Part shown: positions 44,600 to 64,000 of the stretch, piece after piece
Position numbering within the stretch: position 1 is the first letter of the stretch
Layout: the number at the start of each line of letters is the position of its first letter
NCBI GenBank assembly: GCA_916610825.1
Contig: OU744454.1
Coordinates: 2,710,501-2,774,500 of the forward strand
Length of the DNA stretch: 64,000 nt
Source: Haliclystus octoradiatus
Lineage: Eukaryota > Cnidaria > Staurozoa > Stauromedusae > Haliclystidae
Reading direction: 5' to 3'
Program-made: the position numbers and the translations under genes
The notes under the pieces: model-generated
Database searches by the model: none
What the model saw: only the letters and a program-made list of their open reading frames with translations
Told to the model about the DNA's origin: nothing

Positions 44600-44930
44600 T
44601 ACTTGTGAGATTATTACGGGGTCGGCATGGAGGAGACAGAAAACACGCAGTTAAATTCACGGTATAACTTTACTACTTCTTCCGCGACAGTCAACAAGTA
44701 AGAGAGTGAATACATAAACACGCAACAACCTATACCACAATACCGCTGAGACAATGACATAATTAACCAATCACAATACATCATTAATTAGCACATGACA
44801 AACCACGCATTATAGAACAATATAATCACGTGAACAGCAAACACAATACGAAGTATGCAACGTGACAATATAAACTTGACACATCCTAAACACAATTCAC
44901 ACAAAGATACAACTGTGACCAGGAGAATGT
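44600..44930 (-). mobile_element. Possible LTR-like fragment, minus strand
   Basis: Read in reverse it ends with 'TTTTCTGTCTCCTCCATGCC' before 'GACCCCGTAA', similar in style to the candidates at 41635 and 43690. No coding sequence; weakly supported. Confidence 0.3.
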
Positions 44931-45074
44931 GATAATGTAAAACTAACAATAACTGAATCCTACATTACTTTATAATGCCGATATTCATCGTGCCTGAGAT
45001 CAATAAGTGTTCAAGTCAATGACTAACTGGACAATTTTGTAATATATAATCATAACATGAATTTCAATGTATCT

Positions 45075-45275
45075 TACAAGTTCATGAACAGTTCATAAAC
45101 CAGCAGACATGACTGTATTCAGGGACAGAAATTGCCCACATACAAAAGACCATTTCGTGAACAGTCCATGTGAAAAAGTTCATGAACAGTCCACAAAAAA
45201 TCAATGAAAAACAGGCTATTTAACATTCATGAACAGTTCATAAATTTAGACAGACAATGCGGGGGACTAATTTCT
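45075..45275. mobile_element. GTTCATGAAC foldback family, degraded copy
   Basis: Contains AAGTTCATGAACAGTTCATA near the left end, AAAGTTCATGAACAGTCCAC centrally, and ACATTCATGAACAGTTCATA near the right end. Confidence 0.7.
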
Positions 45276-45357
45276 AGTAGGACTATAGAAATAATAGGCA
45301 ATTGTACACACACTTGTATGAAAAAGTGCTTAATGTTAATTAAAACAGAGCATAAAT

Positions 45358-45504
45358 AGATTGAACACAAGAATGAGGCAAAGCCTTGATTTGCCTATTG
45401 AACTAAACCAGATTAAAAATTTTTTAAGTAAATTTTTTCAACCAACATCTGATGATCGCTTTTGAGTTACGTAAAAGGCTTTGTCTCATTCTTGTGTCTA
45501 ATCT
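45358..45504. mobile_element. Short MITE with about 30-bp inverted ends
   Basis: AGATTGAACACAAGAATGAG at 45358 is mirrored by the reverse complement ending at 45504 (30 bp, three mismatches). The interior is about 90 bp. It sits 14 bp left of the duplicated target of the hAT element at 45526. Confidence 0.75.
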
Positions 45505-45525
45505 AGATACAATATATATATAGAT

Positions 45526-46394
45526 CAGTGTTGTAAATACCCGTTACTAAAGTAACGCGTTACTCGTTACTTTTGGAGTAATTTTAGGAGTAATTAGTTA
45601 CTTTTTTGAGAAAAGTAATAAGTAATCTAATTGATTACTTTTTGAAGTAACAAGTATTATTTGAGAGAAAGTAATTGACGTTACTTTTCAAATTACTTTT
45701 ATGATTAAAAAATATTTGCTTTGTTGTCTTGTGATAATTTTCAAAGGCGCTGTCACTAAGTTCCGCTTTTTATTGTTCTGTCTGCGATGTAATCTCACAT
45801 TATTTGCAGCTTTCACGAGAGCTATTCAAACCAGGTGAATTGTGTGATATATTACCAATAAACCCTATCCCATAACCTATTCTTCTCTGTTCTGACATTG
45901 TTCTGTTGATGAATAGATTCCATAGTTTTTCACTTTTTATTTGAGTGAGTTTCGAATATTGAAAAGATGATGTAAAATTTATGGCTATATGAATAGATTG
46001 ATAAGACAAAAATAAACCATTTTGATAAATCAAATGAAACCATTTATTTGTCAACTTTATTAAAAAGTTTTCAACGTCAATTTATGTTCTGCTGAAGTCA
46101 CCAGTATTAAATTAATATTATCAAATCGATCGTTCCCCTTCGTAAAAAAACAAGATGGCCGCCATGATTGTCAAAACGAGACATGTCTTTATCGAAAGGG
46201 AGGCAATATCTTTTGTTTCACAAGTTAAAGTAATCATGAAGTAATTAGTAATTAATTACTTTTTTTGGTAAAATTAGTAATTGTAATCAATTACTTTTTA
46301 GGCTGAAGTAATTAGTAATGTAATTAGTAACTTTTGAGGAAAAGTAATTTGTAATGTAATTTATTACTTTTTAAAAGTAATTCTCACATCACTG
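45526..46394. mobile_element. hAT-type non-autonomous transposon with perfect 8-bp target duplication
   Basis: Starts CAGTGTTGTAAATACC and ends with the inverse of CAGTGATGTGAGAATTAC. ATATAGAT flanks both sides exactly (45518-45525 and 46395-46402), diagnostic of hAT insertion. Both subterminal regions are dense arrays of AGTAATTAGTAAT/AGTAACG motifs, typical of hAT transposase binding regions. The centre has a minus-strand frame of 84 codons (45800-46054) with no transposase motif. Confidence 0.9.
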
Positions 46395-46608
46395 ATATAG
46401 ATATATATGTGTCAATCATTGAAAACTTGACTAAAGATTCAAGATTAATTCCCTATTGTATAGTATTAGCCACGTGCCACACATACATGTTTTCAATTAT
46501 CACCGACTTTACTTACTTGACACCTTCCCCCTTCTGTTCACCAATGACCACTTGGACAACAAACTTGTATCTTTCAAATCCAAGTTCTATAAATATTTTA
46601 ATTTACAG

Positions 46609-46650
46609 GCATCATCATCATCATCATCATCATCATCATTATCATCATAG
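46609..46650. repeat. (CAT)n microsatellite
   Basis: About 13 CAT/ATC units, one interruption. Confidence 0.8.
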
Positions 46651-47921
46651 TATGAACAGTATTTTTTTGTAACAGTATTAACAGTATTTTTTCACATCAT
46701 TGGCTGAGGCAAAAGACGCTAGAGAGAGAGAGCTGAATAGAAGAACTCTCCACTGTTTCTTAGACTATTACTAACTAGACTTAATAAAGTACTAATCAAG
46801 TAGACGATATGTGTCTAGACTAGAAAAATTAATTAGCTAGCTCCTAACTCGACTGCGCTGATTCTGAGAGAGAGAGATGAGATTTCCTTGCCCTGCCTGT
46901 GTAATGGATTTGTTCTCCTACACCTTCTAATAAAGTAAAAGTTCTAAGTTTTGTTTTTGATCACGTAACCTTCTATGAAGTAGTCATTTCAGTTACCTTT
47001 TAATTTAATTTTGATTAAATCTGATATTGATGAACTCCACACTGAAGCTTCATTAGTATCATACTGTTTTCCAGCAAGCTCATCGTGTAAAATATCTTTC
47101 ATGATTGACTTAACATTGCCAGGTCGAAACCTGAGATAAAAGAGAATTGTAATGATCATAAAATATATATAGGACATTTTTAAGATATTGTACAGTGAAT
47201 CTGTTTTCTAATTTTTACTTTATACTGTTTATATTATTAAATCATGTTGAACTCTAGGTAAGGGATCCAACAGCTCGGCTTAGTTCAATGTCAAACCTTA
47301 GTTCAATGTCAAATAGTTCAAACCTGAGATAAAACACAACAAAACCAATCAACTAATCCGAAAAAATTTCCCAAAATATAAAAAAATATACAAAGCATTA
47401 TTAATCAAGATATTATTACTTGTTTTGGAACTTTGGTCTTATCATATATGTCTGTCCAGAATCATGAATTTCTTGGTCAACTTTCGCAGCCATTTTGAAC
47501 TCCGTTTGTGGTTGCCATTAGCGAAGATAAAGTTGGGGGAGGGAGAGAGAATAGCTGGGTGATTTATTGCTCCCCACGAAACACAAGCAACGCGTTGTTT
47601 ATTCACTAAGTCACAATTCTTCTTCTTTATAATGGTAATTGTTTAATTGACAGAAAGGCATCTTAGGATTTATGAACCTAAACCAAATAAAGCTGAACTA
47701 AGCATTTTCAAATTTCAAAATATTTTAATCATTATCCGCTTATGTTGTAATTAATTTGATTGATTTCTTTATTCTATTCATAGTAGACTTGATGACATTT
47801 GCGATGAAATCCGCAGTGACACGCAACATGACATTCGTCCTCAACCCTCTGTATCTCTGGTATTCGCTGACAGTCGCTGCACTACAAGATTTTTCTGAAA
47901 TATCAGGAAGCAAATAAAAGC
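46651..47921. other. Upstream region of the GST gene
   Basis: Contains short GAGAGAGA runs (46722-46730, 46866-46875) and no supported gene. The sequence from about 47570 to 47921 is a little less AT-rich and would hold the GST promoter and 5' UTR. Bases before the ATG at 47922 read AAAAGC. Confidence 0.4.
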
Positions 47922-50900
47922 ATGGCTCCTAAATATGAGTTATTTTATTTCCAAACAGCAGGTCGTGCTGGTGTAGCAAGGCTTATGTTCCGACTTGCAA
48001 ATGTTGAGTTCACAGATACACGCTATGATTTCCAAGAAGAATGGAACAATCATAAAACAGACGGTATGATATTCATAAAAATATCAGGGCTTACCTGCTA
48101 CAAATTTGAGAAAAACATTATGCTTTGAATACTGATATATGTATGTATGTATTATTGAACGTGCTTGTTTGTTTTCTTGTATGCAGTTAAAAGGTTTCCA
48201 CTTCAACGAATGCCAACATTACAAGTTGGAGATCAAATTATCTTTGAAGGTGCAGCGATTAACCGATATTTGGCTGAAGAATTAGGTATGTCTATATCAG
48301 AGTCGATGTTATACAGTATTTTCTAAATTATATATTGACAGGAAATTATTTGAGGTAATGTTAGTCTATTGTGAAATAGATAGAATCGGTCAAAGTATAT
48401 TAAGTGCCGTCAGATAAAAACATATATGATAAATTATGAAATCAAAATGTTTAAAAATGAAAAATGTCAAAGGGGGTGTGGCACATTACTGTTTGATAAA
48501 ATTAATCAGAATTAATTTATAAAAAAACATCGAACGGCGGTGATAATAAATAACATGTTAATTTGATTGTTCAAACTTTCAGTTTGATTTCACAAATCAA
48601 AGCATTTATAAATCGTTTTATTTTTCATTGACAACGTTTGTGGGACATCAGATGATTAAACCCTATATTCATTTCTTAAGTCAAAAAAACAAAAATTTAA
48701 AATTCTTGAAACGCTGTAAAGACAGGCAAGAATGCCCATTTGTGAAATGCTGTACATTAGAAACATCTCGCCGTCCCTAGTGACACTCGGAAAGATTTAT
48801 TCAAATCTACAATATTTTTAGACTTATTAGAATAGAAAATTGACACATTTTATTTGTTCATATCAATTCCATGATTTTCTAAATTTTCATAATTTTTAAT
48901 CAATGCATGAGTAATCTTTAAGTGATATAAATATACGTTTCTTTTTTCAATAAATTTTAGACTTGAAAACGGTGATGAGGAAACGGGGGTGACATCCCCT
49001 TCTGCCCTTGGGGTTATGGGGCAAGCGGTGCAAGAAATACCTTCAGAAAAAACTGCGATGTATATATCGCTATATGTAATAATTTCATTGGAGGCAAAAG
49101 GATATGTGTTAGATTCAGATATATACAGAGCTGTAAAACTAATAAAAATGAATGTGACCCCTTGTAGACTGAGTGCCGCAATTTTTACTGAAGTTATTCA
49201 AAACAAAAATTGTGATTTAATTTTATTATAATTGCGTAGGTTTCAATGGTGATAGTGCTCTTGAACGTGCGAAAATGAACACTGTTAATTCCCTTGTCAT
49301 GGATATTTGGTTTGAATGGGCAAAGTTTATAATGGAAAAAGATGAGGATAAAAAGACAAAGGTAGGCTAAAATGAAACCTGTATATAACATTCACCTATA
49401 ATATCTTCATTAATTGACCACTGAAGACAGGTGGCCTCTTTATACAGGGCTGGTCAATAGAATATCATTACAGTCAAACTCACTTAATATCCCATTTTTC
49501 AGTTTTGATATTCCTCCCATGTTCATCCACAATGTAACTCACTTAAGTGAAAGCCTAAAGGAATTTGCTTAAATCTGTTTTTGCACTTACGCTGGTTACA
49601 CTGTAATCCAGCCTATAAACAGTCCATGGAAAGTTCATGAATTTGTTCATGAATGCTGGTTCATCATCATGAATGTTCTATTTTTCATGAACTGTTCGCA
49701 ACCTCTTTTCACAGGGGTTATCCAACCTCGCTTTGTGTAATGTATTATTGATAAGTGGCTGTATTTGACAGGTGGTCGCTTGATACAGGTGATAAATCAG
49801 ATTTATCAATCATTTTTATTAAATTGATTTAGCACTGTGTCAGCTTACATCTACAGCAATTTTGAAGTTATGAGAAATGTTTAAAAATTATTGGAATCAG
49901 TTACTGTTTTTGTTTGACATCAATTACGTTAAGTACTTTTCAAAATATATGTTTTAGAACTTGGCAAATGTCAGTACTTTTTAATGTTCAAGGTAATTCA
50001 ATGTTTCAAACTCAGTATCAATCCCTAAAAATATTTCATGAATTAATTTCACAGCGGATGAACTAAAAGAGCTTGTGGCTGTAATTGTTGAATGTCTTTT
50101 TTGTTTAACTTTAGGGGATGAACAATATGTTTGATGTTGTTGGGAAAAAGATTTTTACATGTATGGAAGACTTGTTAAAACGTGAAAATCAAGGGAAGGC
50201 TTTCTTTTTACCAAAGGTGTGTTCTATTACTGCTACTTAGCATGTAGTTTTGTTTAATCAATTGTTAACACAGCTCACTGTTTGATATGAGACTGAATTT
50301 TATTTTACATTTTCTGAACAAACTCTCGTATTCCTAACTTGCTTAGTGCCCAACTTTTCATTGTCAATAGAGGAACCTTGGGAGCTATCAAAGGATGGTA
50401 AATGAGGGTCCAGTGCCGGATTAATATTATCAGTGGCCTTAGGCGATTGATTAATATGGGGCCTAAAAAATTTTTTCCGGAAATTTGGTGAAAATAACAT
50501 AGTTATACTGTTTGTTGGTCTCCCTCTTTATTCTGCTTTTATATGAGCAATGACAATCACTCTCTTAGGAATATAACTTTTTTAGTATAAATACAGTATT
50601 ACTGTAGTAGAATGTATGGAATGAATGTCCTTCCCATTCTAAAGTCAACTTACTTGTTGTATCAGTTTTATTTGAGCCGCTGCGATCGGTCGTTGCCATG
50701 GCAACACAATCTTTTTGGGATCATTTTTTCACAACAGGATGTTACAAGTCATCATGTGTGGTTAATAACAATGTGTTATTATTGTCAATGATTGTTTTCC
50801 TTGAATAGCAAGTGTAATTTGATCTCGAAATAGCAATGCTGTCACCAAAATTATGAGACAGGAAGAAAATTCAAAATCGTTATGACAATTAAATCTTGAC

Positions 50901-51537
50901 ATTTGTAAACAATTTGATCAATTTCTGTATGAATGTATGTGACCAATGGCTTGTAGATAAAACTGAATTACACTTGTATTTACTGTAGTTTAAAATATGA
51001 GAATTTCATAAGAGACCACAAAAATACTGTTTTTTCAATTTTTTTGATGTTTTCATTTTTTTTTTTTTTCATAATTTCCGGAGGCCTATTATTATCTGTG
51101 GCCTAAGGCGGCCGCCTAAACCGCCTATGGGTTAATCCGGCACTGTGAGGGTCAGAATCACACTTCACGTTTTTAAATAATCTACAATCACGTTTCACAG
51201 GCTTCCAATCAAGCATTTCACATCATCCAACTCACTACTAAACCACTTGAAAAGTTTCCCATCTCACACGCTTGAAAAGTCTATTTCATGTCTCACAGAA
51301 ATACCCTTTACCACCTCTTTAACTTCAAACAAGTTCGACTGTATTAATTATTGTCAATTTTATTTTTATTTTTAGCTTTCATTAGCTGATGTTGGATTTC
51401 TTGACCTATGTCTATTATTAGAACCAATGAGACCGACTTTTCTCGATTCATTTCCTTTGCTTAAAGGATTAATTGAACGTTTATGTGCAACACCTGCCGT
51501 GGCTGAATATAAGAAGCAAGTCAAAAATTTCCAATAG
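47922..51537 (+). CDS. Sigma-class glutathione S-transferase / prostaglandin D synthase-like protein, 5 exons, complete
   Basis: Exons 47922-48063, 48187-48285, 49240-49361, 50115-50216 and 51376-51537 join in phase (all GT..AG) to 208 residues, the usual sigma GST length. The N-terminal thioredoxin-like domain has YELFYF with the expected catalytic Tyr9, then AGRA, and the cis-proline segment RMPTLQVGD. In sigma enzymes the next segment is usually Q-S-x-A-I-x-R-Y-L; here it is EGAAINRYLA, so the glutathione-contact Q-S pair is replaced by E-G. The helical C-terminal domain shows the SLADVGFLDL N-capping box. Expected role: cytosolic glutathione conjugation/isomerisation or a prostaglandin-type isomerase, though the E-G change leaves activity uncertain. 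Poly(A) signal AATAAA at 51676. The next gene starts 820 bp downstream in the same direction. Confidence 0.92.
49366..49460. mobile_element. Truncated pogo-like MITE in a GST intron
   Basis: 'ATGAAACCTGTATATAACA' then 'TTGACCACTGAAGACAGGTGGCC'; right half absent. Begins within 10 bp of the exon 3 donor. Confidence 0.6.
49471..49603. mobile_element. Short TA-flanked MITE with CAGTCAAACTCACTTAA ends
   Basis: CAGTCAAACTCACTTAATAT at the left, 'GCTGGTTACACTG' at the right, TA on both sides; an internal 'CAATGTAACTCACTTAAGTG' repeats the terminus. Another lineage of the CAGT-ended group. Confidence 0.65.
49610..49730. mobile_element. GTTCATGAAC foldback family copy in a GST intron
   Basis: 'CTATAAACAGTCCATGGAAA' and 'TTTTCATGAACTGTTCGCAA', ending 'TTTTCACAGGGGTT', the family terminus. 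Confidence 0.65.
50411..51145. mobile_element. hAT-type MITE with perfect 8-bp target duplication, in GST intron 4
   Basis: CAGTGCCGGATTAA at 50411 is the exact inverse of TTAATCCGGCACTG ending at 51145. TGAGGGTC is duplicated on both sides (50403-50410, 51146-51153). Further inward, 'GGCCTAAAAAATTTTTTCCGG' at the left parallels a TTCCGGAGGCC block on the right. The interior (about 600 bp) is non-coding. Confidence 0.9.
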
Positions 51538-51675
51538 TTTCACAACGCTATAGCAAATCATTTATAACAAATATAATTTGATATAATTTTATACAATTAT
51601 AAATGCATCATTCTTCATCCACCTCTCAACCAATCATATCACTTGTTTACAACATACATACATATTGCTCAAGTA

Positions 51676-51681
51676 AATAAA
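51676..51681 (+). terminator. Poly(A) signal of the GST gene
   Basis: AATAAA, 139 nt after the stop codon. Confidence 0.65.
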
Positions 51682-51877
51682 TGTAATATTGTCTTACCTT
51701 TCATTCATTTCATGCAAGATATATGTGGGTTATAAACTGTATTATCCTGACCGTAATTATTTCCCAGACGTGGTTCTTGTTAAAAACAAGGTTTGATTTT
51801 TTGATATTGGTTTCTGTTACGTGCAAGGTAAGAAAATGCACTGCTACAAATCGCTGTGACTCATTCTGGTTTTGATA

Positions 51878-52062
51878 TACAGTGAAACCTGTATAACAGC
51901 CAGCTAAGAGAGGTAGATAAACTGACCATTATAAACAGGTGGCCTTTATATACAGGTTTGATTCAATAGAAAATACTTGTTTAGACATTGCAAGAGTGAG
52001 AGTGACCACTATAGACAGGTGACTGCTTTACAAAGGTGACCGGTATAGCAGGTTTGACTCTA
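51878..52062. mobile_element. Pogo-like MITE between GST and PCCA
   Basis: TACAGTGAAACCTGTATAAC start, 'ATAGCAGGTTTGACTCTA' end. A partial second copy, 52078-52160, follows directly. Both fall in the 820-bp gap that must hold the PCCA promoter. Confidence 0.8.
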
Positions 52063-52357
52063 ATTATAATCTAGCATAATGGTTACCTTTATACAACAGT
52101 CACCTGCTTTAGTGGCCATTTCTAAATACACTGCTACCTCTATGTAATCTATGCATAGCATTAGCCAAATTTCCAACGATGTTTACTGCATTTATGATGA
52201 TTTATTCAAATTGTAACGTATCCAAAATTTCGATGGACTTTACTTTCCCACATAATCGTTTTAAAATCATTATCAATGAACCCCAGTGCTACCCTGCCCA
52301 GTGGGGGCGTCCTTTTCTCTATGCAGCCTCTTTCCAGTTTGATATCATTGAACCAAG

Positions 52358-63405
<11,048 letters not shown>

Positions 63406-63477
63406 GTAAGTGAATTTATGATTTAATATGGTTTAAATATGAAGCTTGTGATTGCTGTTGTAATTCTGTTGACCGCA

Positions 63478-63605
63478 CAGTGTAATCCGTTGAACTGAAA
63501 TTCGGATAAATCAAATGTGATCTGGCTCTGAAACCATAGAAACAATCTTCTGGTTAAATAATTATTAAACAGTTTTGACTTGACTTTGACTTGGATATTG
63601 CACTG
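63478..63605. mobile_element. Pogo-like MITE related to 27873-28055
   Basis: CAGTGTAATCCGTTGAACTG start and TATTGCACTG end before TA; interior 'AAATTCGGATAAATCAAATG' and 'TCTGGCTCTGAAACCATAG' correspond to the 27.9-kb copy. Confidence 0.65.
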
Positions 63606-63606
63606 T

Positions 63607-63639
<33 letters not shown>

Positions 63640-63860
63640 TACTCAGGACTTTTCACAAGACTGATTTAAAAATATATAGATATATATATATAAAACACTA
63701 CAATTTTACAACAATATACTTTACAGGATAGACATTTGAAAAACGATTTGATTAACATAATTATGTTATTTCATGTAAATGCTTCCCAAGGAGACGTTTG
63801 AAAGTTGGCCTGTTTGATACGTCCTTCATTGTAGACGGTAGATCGTTAGCCCAAGGTTGT
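63603..63860 (-). mobile_element. LINE 3' end with GAT-repeat tail, minus strand
   Basis: Reverse complement gives 'NDLPSTMKDVSNRPTFKR' followed by LLGKHLH, then the 3' UTR and a (GAT)n tail (63610-63640), parallel to 8195-8510. The sequence to 64000 may be more of the same element, in broken frames. Confidence 0.65.
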
Positions 63861-64000
63861 TCAAAAACAATAAGGTTTAATCGGACAATTCATGATTTTT
63901 TCATCCAAGATGTCCTAAAGACGTGTTGATATTGGTCTTTTCTCATCAATGAGCATACTTGACACTCATGCCAATGGACCAAAGAGTAGAAGTATCACAG

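Noticed and set aside
45800..46054. 84-codon frame within the hAT element as a transposase relic
   Set aside because: No RNase-H or dimerisation motif of hAT transposases can be seen.
48989..49231. 80-codon frame just before GST exon 3
   Set aside because: Inside an intron; the joined exons 2 and 3 give a continuous sigma GST without it.

Overview
The window is AT-rich metazoan nuclear DNA. It has multi-exon genes with GT..AG introns, metazoan protein families, degraded non-LTR retrotransposons and a very high density of short inverted-repeat elements. I cannot name the species; an invertebrate is most likely, judging by the single-exon GPCR, the sigma-type GST and the repeat families.

Left third (1-22 kb): a LINE reverse-transcriptase tail runs in from the left edge. 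It is followed by about 7 kb of gene-poor DNA with foldback elements and LINE 3' ends, then by a very large coding exon (8759-14242, +) for a low-complexity coiled-coil protein of 1,827 residues. No gene was seen from 14.5 to 22.2 kb.

Middle (22-41 kb): a single-exon rhodopsin-like GPCR lies on the minus strand (22262-23314). After a gene-free gap comes a complete 11-exon gene on the plus strand (29744-41190), whose joined exons give a 689-residue TMCO3-like CPA2 cation/proton antiporter.

Right third (41-64 kb): a 5-exon sigma-class glutathione S-transferase/prostaglandin-D-synthase-like gene (47922-51537, +) is followed head-to-tail by the first 14 exons of the mitochondrial propionyl-CoA carboxylase alpha subunit (52358-63405, +), which continues past the window edge. 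These genes have unrelated housekeeping roles and nothing suggests a functional cluster.

The most distinctive feature is the repeat landscape. From about 32.4 kb to 63 kb, almost every intron and intergenic gap carries copies of two palindromic families. One is a pogo-like TA-flanked MITE of about 180 bp with 11 or more copies. The other is a foldback family built from GTTCATGAAC palindromes that form IR0 and DR5 arrangements of nuclear-receptor-type half-sites. I found neither family in the first 32 kb. Two hAT-type elements have perfect 8-bp target duplications, and tRNA-derived SINEs, MULE-like hairpins and several LINE lineages are also present. No CRISPR, rRNA or functional tRNA gene was seen.
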